Assembly (NCBI RefSeq): GCF_021730395.1
Contig: NC_069367.1
Location: forward strand, 5,020,501 to 5,084,500
Reading direction: 5' to 3'
Length of the DNA stretch: 64,000 bases
From: Mercenaria mercenaria
Taxonomy: Eukaryota > Mollusca > Bivalvia > Venerida > Veneridae
The notes below the pieces were generated by a model. It was not told where the DNA came from and made no database searches. It saw only the letters and a list, made by a program, of their open reading frames with translations. Made by a program: the position numbers and the translations under genes. Below, one piece after another: positions 45,374 to 57,300 of this stretch (positions within the stretch are counted from its first letter, which is position 1; every line of letters starts with the position of its first letter).

Positions 45374-48300
45374 GTACAAAATTTATTCTATCAACTGTGG
45401 AAACATTAACAACATTCTTATTTGCCTTAACTTATTTTGGCAGTTTCGTATTTGCAGACATTATAAACCAGTCACATCTCTGATCTGTTTAAAAAAATAG
45501 TTTTGGGTAGTGGACCAGCAGTGACAGTCAACAAATGAGCCACACCATGAGAAAATCAACATAGTGCATTTGCGACCAGCATGGATCCAGACCAGCCTGC
45601 GCAATCTGGTCAGGATCCACGCTGTTCGCTTTCAAAGCCTATTGCAATTAGAGAAACCGTTAATGAACAGCATGGATCCTGACCGGACTGCATGGATGTG
45701 CAGGCTGGTCTGGATCCATGCTGGTCGCAAATGCACTATAGATGTTGGTTTTCTCATGGTGCAGCTCTTGTCTATGTGACTGCATACTCCCAAATGATTT
45801 TTTAAAACAACTGGAAAATTTGGAGATCTCAGAGGGAGAGTATGTAATTGAGTGGAAAATGTTTCAGTTTTAAGTACAGGACCACTTCCTCAACATTGCC
45901 AATATTTAATCCATGAATATTTTAGCAGAAGGGGGCTCTATGGCCAAGTGATTAAGGTTGCTGACTTCAAATCACTTGCCATTCACTGATATGGGTTTGA
46001 GCCTCACTCGAGGCGTTGAATTCTTCATGTTAGGAAGCCATCAAGCTGACTTACAGAAGGTTGGTTGTTCTACCCAGGTGCTCTCTCGTGATGAAATAAT
46101 GCACAGAAGGGCACAGTCACCTTGGGTCTTCCTCCACCATCAAAGTTGGAAAGTCGCCATATGACCTGTAATTGTGTTCTTGTGATGTTCAACCCAACAA
46201 AAGAAATAAATAAATTCAGCAGAAGTATTTATTTGTATTTAACTGTTATTAAAAAAAACTGTCACTATATTTGAACCCAAAGTCTATTCTTTTTCTTGGT
46301 ATCAGTCTAAAAATTAATTTTATTGTATTTTTTGTGTTCAAACGAATTTTTTCTCTTTCAGTGAGTTCTTGGCTTCAGAGGGGAATGACAATTTCTGGGG
46401 ATTTGTTGGTAGGATAGCGGAGCTTAATCCAGAGCTTGTTGCTCAAGGTAAGTGTTTCAATGATATATTCAAATGTCAGTGTACAGTTCATTCAAACTAA
46501 AAATAAATGAATAGATAAATAGTGAATCGGGGCCTATGTGGCCGAGTGGTTATGGTCGCTGACTTCAAATCACTTGCCCCTCATCAATGTGGGTTCCAGC
46601 TTCACTCGGGGCGTTGAATTCTTCATGTGAGGAAGCCATCCAGCTGGCTTACGGAAGGTCGGTTTTTCTACCCAGGTGCCCGCTCGTGATGAAATAATGC
46701 ACGGAGGGGTACCTGGGGTCTTCAGCCACCATTAAAGCTGGAAAGTCGCCATATGACCTATCATGTGTAGGTGCGACGTTAAATCAAAAAAAAAATATAT
46801 TGAATCATCAATCTTCTCGGCAAAGAGAACTATCTTTCTCTTGCAGGACATCAAACTTTTCGTCTTTGTCTCTTCATATTAAAGACATTGTATTTACATT
46901 TAGTCCATTTTGACTCGTTTGATGGCAATTTTCTATATTTAGAGTTAGTATCTAAAAATGAACTGTTTTTGCTTTTTTTCCAGAGACAGATAAGGCTATG
47001 TATCACCTTGTCCAGAAATTCTCCTCCAGATACTTGTCACCGATGCTACAGAATTTTCTAAAGATGTATCTGTCATTGAGGGCATATTCTCCTATGGTGG
47101 AAATGTTCCAACAGGTATAGTAAGGTTTCATTAATGAAATCAAGGGTCAGTGAAGTCTGTTGTTTTACAGTACAACTTGTATTAAGATGATAGCTAAGTG
47201 ATCTTTTACTGCACAATTGGTATCTTAATTTTTTAACCAGACAATTTAAACTGAAAAAAGTTGTCTTTCAATGAACATGGTCTCTCAAGGAAATTTTACT
47301 GTATATTATTATTATTATTATACCAGATTTATATAGCGCCCTTTTCATGATCAATTTCACATTCAAAGGCGCTTTACATAGTTCAGATGCAGCCACATAT
47401 GCAGGGCGCATAATTCATCCTCTACTAGTACAGACACAGAGCGATCTGACCAGAGGGACAGAGTGAGACAAAGCCCCCACGACAGAGAGATCAGAAATCA
47501 GATACAGGCTTGTCCGGCTAACTTAGCCTAGCTCGTTGCGAATAGACAGCCTGGTTCTTTAACGTGCCCAGTGTATAGCACTGGTACATGCAAGGATTGC
47601 CTGGGTTCCTGACCAGTACACCTCTAGTTGGGTGGGAAACACTGAAAAGCGTTCCTGAAAATTCCCTCGTATATATATAAAAAAGAAGCGCTACGATTAA
47701 CTCTTAATTTTTAATATCTAATATTTAAAGAATAAATTGAAAGATAAAAAGCAGTCAGTGAACTTTGAGGAAATCCTGTGACTGTTGAGCAGATTTCGGA
47801 AATGTTTGTTTCTTGGTTTTGGATTGATTTTTACCTTTTCAGACCCATTTATCAAAAGTTTGCTCAGAAATCTCACTACATGACCACCTGCCAGCAAGAA
47901 ATTCTTGTATGCATACTCAAATCACCAACAAACATAGTAATTGGTTGATAATCAGCATGTGTCGCTACGATGTTCAAGTAGTGTTGAGTATTTTGATAAA
48001 TCCACCAAATGAAGTACACAGAAGATATACATGCATGTCTCTGTTCATGTTAATGAAATAAATTCACCATGTACTTCCTTTTCATTAGAAGGTCACTATA
48101 GCAAAGTAGTTAAGGCCACTGTCTTCGAAAGACTTGCTAACTGCAACTATTTCTTTTAGTCTTGTCATTGTCCAAGCTTTTCAAGTCAAGGTTGATGGTT
48201 CTGTTAAAGTACAGACAGATGCTAGAGACCATCCAGAGGTACCTGTTGTCTCCTTTCACCTTAACTAATGGTATGATATTAAAACAAACATTACAAAATC

Positions 48301-51300
48301 TTTGATATCTTTTAGATGGCCATAGATGCTGGCCCTCCAGATGGTTGTGATGCCTTTGTGTATATACATGGAGAGAAATCATGTGACCTGGAGAAAATCT
48401 CTGGTTTGGTTGATGGTGCAGCAAGCAGGTAAAACACTCTAGATAATTTCGATTTAACACTCTAGATAATTTTGGTTTTGATGTGATTCTATAAATTGTT
48501 GGGATCTCAATAAAATCTGTAGCCTTGTTTATGATGCAGCAAGTGTGTTAAATATTTTCATATGTCTAATAACTTTTTGTATGTTATACAAGTAGAAAAA
48601 TTCAAGCCTTGTGTATAATGCACTGTTTTTGACACTCTGTTCTGATGTAAGAAAAGTATGGCTGTTTTTGGAATATTACTGCTATCTGTTCTGGCATTGA
48701 CACTGCCCAGAAATACGTGCTTGAATACAATAATGATAAAAGGGGGTCATCAATGTGACAACTTCTTGGTTAAACCAATCAAAGTGCCCTGAATTAATAG
48801 ACATTTGAATAATAGATCTTTCATGTTTACTTTGAAATTCACAAATTGACACTAAGCAATATACATGTATACCTTTTGTTTACAGAAGTGGTCCAGCACT
48901 TTTTAAGTTTGACCATGTGTATCCGTCGGGTAAGGACAGTCCAGTGACAGTTATATTGTATGCTCAGCTCGGTACAGCAGGCTTTAAGAAGTTTCACAAT
49001 AAACTGGTGGAAATGAGCAGTGCAGGAAAAATATCTTACATTTACAGACATTATATTCAGGTTAGAAGCTACACCATTATATTGGAAATAAAATTAATTT
49101 GATATTTCTTATAATATCTAGGTATTTGAAAAACAAGTGAAAAGCTCCTGATTTCAGTGACTCACTTGACCCTTACGTTCTGAATGCTTAAAGTTTAGTT
49201 CTTGTGATAATCTTAAACTTTTTTAATCTGGTGATTAAGTTTTAAATGAATTATAATATACCTGTTGTGTTACAGCATGTAAGATCCTGTAGAAATAATG
49301 ACTTTAGGGGTAACCTGGTTCTTACTCCACTATCAGAAGCTAGAAAAGTTGCCATATGACTTAAATTCAGTTGCTGTGACTCAAAATCCATCAAATAAAT
49401 AAAGAAAAGGTAACATGATAAACTTAACATCACAGAGAAAAATGATGCACTATTTCATTGCATGTTTGGCAATTATAATTTTACAGTACATATATTTTAA
49501 GTGTGTGGTCTTTGTTGTTTGAGTGTTTCAAAGTTGTTTCCACCAATTAGTTTCACCTTAATTGGATTTAGACCTGCTTAAGCCATACTGTAGACTAGTA
49601 ATTTTCATGTAGACTTTATGTAGAGACTTAATGGTTAGCATCCTCATTCATGGTGTTAAGAATTTGCAAAACATCAGTGTAGGCACTTCCGGGCGTGATG
49701 CTGGTTATTGCTCATAAAATACATGTATTTTTATTTTGTTGTTTGTAGGAACCATCAGAGACTAAGACGCGGCTGTCAGGTTATGGGGTAGAGCTTGCTA
49801 TCAAAAGTACAGAATACAAGGCGAAAGACGATACCAAAGTTGAAGGTAACAAATATTAAACTATATATGCAACCTGTGTTAACAGGGGTAATGCCTGAAA
49901 ATGGTTAAATTGATCAGAGATATTAATCTTTATTGACCATAGAACAAGAAAGACTAATTTGTACCCTGAGATACTGAGAAATTGTTTAATTCTATGATTT
50001 TAAATTTTATTGTTTTAGCGAAAACAATGACCGTGTGAGGAAATAAATTTATGGATTTCAAATAAGATAATAAAAGATAAAATGAATGCAAAATTTGCTT
50101 TCCATTGTGATTTCATTTCGTGGCATGATGCAAACAACAGGCTTTCAAGTGGCCCTAAATTTCCTAAAAAATCCTAATTTTTAGGCCTTCCTAAAAGTCC
50201 TAAAAAACAATCAGAAAAGGCCAAATTCTTAAAAAAGCCCTTGTTTTTTTAAATTATCCTTATTTTTAGCTCACCTGTCACAAAGTGACAAGGTGAGCTT
50301 TTGTGATCGCGCAGTGTCCGTCGTCCGTCCGTGCGTGCGTCCGTGCGTGCGTCCGTCCGTAAACTTTTGCTTGTGACCACTCTAGAGGTCACATTTTTCA
50401 TGGGATCTTTATGAAAGTTGGTCAAAATGTTTATCTTGATGATATCTAGGTCAAGTTCGAAACTGGGTCACGTGCCATCAAAAACTAGGTCAGTAGGTCT
50501 AAAAATAGAAAAACCTTGTGACCTCTCTAGAGGCCATATATTTCACAAGATCTTCATGAAAATTGGTCAGAATGTTTACCTTGATGATATCTAGGTCAAG
50601 TTCGAAACTGGGTCACGTGCCATCAAAAACTAGGTCAGTAGGTCTAAAAATAGAAAAACCTTGTGACCTCTCTAGAGGCCATATATTTCACAAGATCTTC
50701 ATGAAAATTGGTCAGAACGTTCACCTTGATGATATCTAGGTCAAGTTCGAAACTGGGTCACGTGCCTTCAAAAACTAGGTCAGTAGGTCTAAAAATAGAA
50801 AAACCTTGTGACCTCTCTAGAGGCCATAGTTTTCAAAAGATCTTCATGAAAATTGGTCAGAATGTTCACCTTGATGATATCTAGGTCAAGTTCGAAACTG
50901 GGTCACGTGCCATCAAAAACTAGGTCAGTAGGTCTAAAAATAGAAAAACCTTGTGACCTCTCTAGAGGCCATATATTTCACAAGATCTTAATGAAAATTA
51001 GTGAGAATGTTCACCTTGATGATATCTAGGTCAAGTTCGAAAGTGGGTCACGTGCCGTCAAAAACTAGGTCAGTAGGTCAAATAATAGAAAAACCTTGTG
51101 ACCTCTCTAGAGGCCATATTTTTCATGGGATCTGTATGAAAGTTGGTCTGAATGTTCATCTTGATGATATCTAGGTCAAGTTCGAAACTGGGTCATGTGC
51201 GGTCAAAAACTAGGTCAGTAGGTCTAAAAATAGAAAAACCTTGTGACCTCTCTAGAGACCATATATTTCATGAGATCTTCATGAAAATTGGTCAGAATGT

Positions 51301-54300
51301 TCAGCTTGATGATATCTAGGTCAAGTTCGAAAGTGGGTCACGTGCCTTCAAAAACTAGGTCAGTAGGTCAAATAATAGAAAAACCTTGTGACCTCTCTAA
51401 AGGCCATATTTTTCATGTGATCTGTATGAAAATTGGTCTGAATGTTCATCTTGATGATATCTAGGTCAAGTTCGAAACTGGGTCAACTGCGGTCAAAAAC
51501 TAGGTCAGTAGGTCTAAAAATAGAAAAACCTTGTGACCTCTCTAGAGGCCATACTTATGAATGGATCTTAATGAAAATTGGTCAGAATGTTCACCTTGAT
51601 GATATATAGGTTAAGTTTGAAACTGGGTCACGTGCCTAAAAAAACTAGGTCAGTAGGTCAAATAATAAAAAAAACCTTGTGACCTCTCTAGAGGCCATAC
51701 TTTTCATGGGATCTGTATGAAAGTTGGTCTGAATGTTCATCTTGATGATATCTAGGTCAAGTTTGAAACTGGGTCACGTGCGGTAAAAAACTAGGTCAGT
51801 AGGTCTAAAATTATTAAAATCTTTCGACCTCTCTAGAGGCCATATTATTCATGGGATCTTCATGAAAATTGATCTGAATGTTCACCTTGATGATATCTAG
51901 GTCATTTTCAAAACCGGGTCACGTGCGGTCAAAAACTAGGCCAGTAGGTATAAAAATAGAAAAACCTTGTGACCTCTCTAGAGGCCATATTTTTCATGAG
52001 ATCTTCATGAAAATTAGTGAGAATGTTCACCTTGATGATATCTAGATAAAGTTAAAAACAGGGTCACGTACCTTCGAAAACTAGGTCAATAGGTCAAATA
52101 ATAGAAAAACCTTGTTACCTCTCTAGAGACCATATTTTTCAATGGATCTTCATGAAAATTGGTCAGAATTTTTATCTTGATAATACCTAGGTCAAGTTCA
52201 GAACTAGGTCACTATGTCAAATAATAGAAAAAACGACGTCATACTCAAAACTGGGTCATGTGGGAAGAGGTGAGCGATTCAGGACCATCATGGTCCTCTT
52301 GTTTGTAAGTTCTGTCTGAAGTTAGAGGGAAAAAATTTGCACAAAGTCATGCATATGATGAACCAATTAAGTTACTGAAGTTAATATTCTTTAAGATTCT
52401 TTTAAAGAGGATGCTTTTATCGGTTTCCATGAGTTCCTAGGCTACAGCTTCATGAAACATAGATATACTTCATCGAGTGATGATGAAAAGCATCAGTATA
52501 TATGGTCAAAGGGCAGGCTTGGCAAGTTGCCTGTGGGCATCTGGTCCCAATTTAGCCCTTATTTTTGGCAAAAATGGCCCAAATTTTTTTCCATATAGTG
52601 CTTAAAAGCCTGAACCACAAAGTGAAAAATAAGTCTTCTAAGAATATTACTGATTTTACTGTACATATGTGACAAAATGTACATGTAGATCTATTTTAGA
52701 AGATTGTTTACAGTTCAGTTATAGAAATTTTATTGTCACAGTGCATCTTTGACTGGTTTCTTAACAAATCTGTTGTAGAAGTAACAGGGTGGGTTTCTTA
52801 ACCAGGAGTCTTACATGTCATAAAATTCAAATGAAGAATTTTATGCTGTAACATATTGAAATAAAAAATTGAATATATCTTAAATTTATTATGAAGAACA
52901 TGTATATAGCTGTAAATATACGTTTATGTTTTCTGTACCAATTATAAATTACCTTACATATTTTCTCTTTCACCTCTTCTGAATTTTACAGAGAACGTTT
53001 CTCAAGGTATTGAAATAGAAAATGTATACTGCAGACATATGAAAATAATCATACAAACCGTGTCACATCAAAAGCTATCTTACCTTAAAGCAACATGGGC
53101 TTAAAAGTATCAAATGTGGCAGAGGAAATGGCGATATTTTATTCTTTATCATTTTAAGGAGATTTTTATTTTTGTAAACATTTGCCATTTCTACATGTAT
53201 ATTTGTAAAGGCAGATGAGATGATAAAATAGTAAAAAATCTGTAAATATTTGAAAGTAATGATACTGCTATTTAGATACCTCTTGATGTGATACGGCCCA
53301 TAGATACGCCTTAAAAAGATCTTTAATTACAACTGAACATTATTGTACTCCATCTTCTCCCTTTCACAATATTGTTTTCCTATTTTCTCCTATCGCCACA
53401 ACAATTTACACAAAATATTTACTTCAGCATATGGTTCAGGTGCTCAGACTATTTTTAGTTTCTGTTTCTTTCAACTGTTTTTTATTTTGGATAGGTGCAA
53501 TATTTCTATGAAAGGAAGAAATGCAATAATCGTTTATTATCAGGCCAGTGGTAAAATACCAAATTATATGTTATTTTCTAGCTCACCTAAGAACAAAAGT
53601 GCTCAAGGTGAGCTATTTTGATCGCTCACCACCAATCCTATGTTGTCGGTCCATTTTTCATTTGTCGGTTGTCTGTCCTTACTTTCCATCAAACGAGATC
53701 TCATCTGAAACCATTTGTACAAAGTTAATGAAACTTGGCCTGAATGTGCTTTGAATATTTGTCAGCCAAAGTTATTAAAAGAATTCCAATTCATGTAGCA
53801 GCCATGGCAGCCAAACTGAATATTTAAAAAAAAAAATCTTCTCTAAAACCATAAGACACAGAGCTAAGATGTTTGGTAATAAACATTTTCTAGTGGTCCT
53901 GTACCAGATTTGTTCAGATCATGCCACTGAGGGCAAAATTGGGCTTGCCGGACAGGGTTCACTCATTTTTACTTATCCTTATATAAAGCAAAACTTTATA
54001 ATCATCATGTCTTAAAACCTGAAAGCCTAGAGCTTAGATATTTGGCATAAAGCTTTGTGTATGTGCCCTCTTCCAAGGAATCATGTACCCATTTGTGTGA
54101 GATGAGCGATTGTTGATAATAGAATTACCACCACACAATATGTCCCTTACCAAACCCACAAATTACCACACTTACCAGCAACCTTAGATTCTTTCTGCAC
54201 AAGTGACAATAGTATATTACTAATCAGTAACACAGTAATGTATCATTAAACTCTACGGTAACATTGACCGCACTACACTGACTGCAGGATACAAAATTTA

Positions 54301-57300
54301 GAAAACCTTGGTAAAATTGTTTGGAAATTAATCTTTATTATAAATAAGCTTTCATAAGCTTGTTCTCAACAAGAAAGGGGACATGTCAAGGTCAAGACAG
54401 TCTTTATGGTCTTGTGATTCAGAAGGTCTTTAACCTTTAGCCTACTAAATTTCTAAAATGGACTGATCCATTTTTCAATTTGGGCAATACCACTTACTAT
54501 TCAAAGGGATGTTCACTGAAAATTTACTGACTGAATAGCAAACAGTGCAGACCATGATCAGACTGCATGGATGTGCAGGCTGATCTTGGTCTGCAGTGGT
54601 CGCAAAGGCAGAATCGCTTGCCGCTAGCAGGCTAAAGGTTAAATATATTAAATTTGTTAAAAAAATAATGCTGTAAGAATGGTTAGATTAATAATGTTAT
54701 TACTTAATAAACACGTATTCTCTCCTTGGATATAAGCATTATTTTTCATGGACACTTATTTTAGGAGGCTGTTTTATGCTATATATCACAGTAAAAAAAA
54801 AACATTTTGAGTACGCAAAGGAAAGTTGTTGTAACTCCTTTATTTAATATCAGTAATGCCATTTTTCCACCCAACACTCAAAATACAATTCTTATTTAAT
54901 TTAAAACTATTGGCTCCTTGGTATATGTATATTTTGCTTACTTTATAGAGAGACTGGTATGTAATAAATAAAGCATTTTTTTGCTGGTGATACATGTACA
55001 AATCATCTCCCCTATTTTACATAGAGCAAGATGCCACTAAATTGGCAGTAAAAATATTAGAAATTTTGGCAACAGACTAAGTTAAACTGAATTTGCTGTT
55101 AGTGAAAAAGTTTATACCAATGGCACAAGAGATGTTGCATTTTTCATTACTTGTAATGTACAGACTCATTCAAGCTAAATCTGCTATTACTTTGCTAGCT
55201 AGTCTTCTATGCTTCCAAAGGATCTTCTTATAGATTTGACTACATAGCAGTTAGATCTAGCGCCAGTGCAATTTCAGATTATATTATTGTAATGGGTGAA
55301 GTAGTTTTACGACATCATTCAATACACAAATTTACTTTTTTCACTAGTCATCCTTTTAAAAACTAACACTGTATTCAGTATGAAATGATGGATGAATTTA
55401 CAGTAATTTTAATAATTTCATTAACCTGTGATTAATTATCTTGCGTTTTATAAGTCGGTCTTTTAGTCAGTGGTTGTTGATTAAATGTTACAGTCTGCTA
55501 GCAGAGACGGCAGATCGCTGGGTTTTGAGTTTGATACCCAGGTACGTGTAATTACTATGTTCTGTGTGACAATTTATAAAGGGAACAGTGTCTGAAATCA
55601 TTTGTCCTTCACATCTTATTCATGTGGGAAAGTTGGCAGATTGGGTCAGCACTGGTACAGAATCCAGGAACACTGCCTGCCATTATATAACTTAAATACT
55701 GTTAAAAATCACCATTTGAACCAACCAAACAAACAAGATATAAAATGTTTCAAGTAGATAATTGAATTACATTGTATATTTTATATATTTAACACCAGGT
55801 GGTGACAGTCAAGCTGATGAGGATGAGGACCCTGATACAGACACTGAAGGTTTTCTGTTCTCCACTCTCAGGTAAGTCTTTCTGTTTCAGCTAGGAAACA
55901 TCTTGGCCAAGTGGTTATGGTTGCTGACTTTAGATCACTAGCCCCTCACTGATGTGGATTTGGAGCCTCACTTTAGGTGTAGCATCCTGTGAGGAAACCA
56001 TCCAGCTTGTGTACAAACGTTCTACCACAATGCCCTTGATGAAATAATACAAGGAGGGGCAGCTGGGGTCTCCCTCCACCATAAAAAGCTGGGAAAGTCA
56101 GCTTATGACATAGATTGCATTGGTGTGACACTAAATCCAACAAAAACAAGAAAAAACAAAATAATGTTTTTGCATGATAATGCTTTACTGAAATAATTTA
56201 GATCAAACAAATTTGAAATACGCCAGGAATAAGCAATGCTACCTGATGCTTTGATAATTGTTATAGCTGAAGAGATGTGTAATATTACAGTATTAGGTAT
56301 GAGATGGCATCGCTTTTGTTGTGGTATTCATAACATTTTGTTATGTTATGTACATTTGATAACAATGTAGAGACCTATCATTTGTCCATCACCTTTGAGT
56401 CATGTGGGGAAGTTGGCAGTTATTTGTGGAGAAAGGTATGTACTGGTACAGAATCCAGGAACACTGGTTAGGCTAATTAGGCTAACTGCTCGCCCTTACA
56501 TAACTGAAATACTGATGAAAAACTGTGTTAATCCCAGAACAAAGAAGCATACAATTTTGAGACCATTATTGATTATGTTTTGTGCTGTCTTTCACTTTGT
56601 AACAAGGCTCACTGTAATGACTGATCACCTTACGCTGTCATGTGTTATTTGTAGGGAAAAGCATCCAGAACTGAAAGACGACCTAAGAAAGTTGAAAACA
56701 TACCTGAGTGATTCGTCGACAGAGCTGGCTGCATTTAAAGTGTGGCAGCTTCAAGGTATGGATGTGTATTACTGTAGAGATTGTTGAACATCAGGTAATA
56801 TGAGCCGCACCATGAGAATACCAACATAATGGCTTTGCGACCAGCATGGATCCAGACCAGCCTGCGCATCCACGCAGTCTGGTCAGGGTCCATGCTGTTC
56901 ACTAACAGTTTCTCTAATTACTATAGGCTTTGAAAGCGAACAGCATGGATCCTGACCAGACTGCGCATATGCGCATACTGGTCTGGATCCATGCTGGTCG
57001 TAATGCCACTATGTTGGTTTTCCCATGGCACAGCTCATATATAAGTTTCACTTGGCTGAAGGTCTTAGAAGTGAAAGGACTAAAATCTTTGACAAGAGGG
57101 CATTATTCTTGCTGCTGTTTCAAGTTAATTGTTTCCTACAGATACCAAAGTGACTTTTGCTGGTATATATATGAACTAATTTTAATAAACCTTGGACATT
57201 TTCATGTATTCTCATGTACTGAGACATCATTGATATATGAGACCAATTTTCATGGGTTTTGTTGTTGAATTAGGTTGATGGAATTTAAAGCCAACAAAGG

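Noticed and set aside
47841-47920. Acceptor-like CCTTTTCAG and open stretch in UGGT intron 3
   Set aside because: Exons 3 and 4 already join in phase to give the family sequence MFQQMAIDAGPPDGC; an extra exon would break it.
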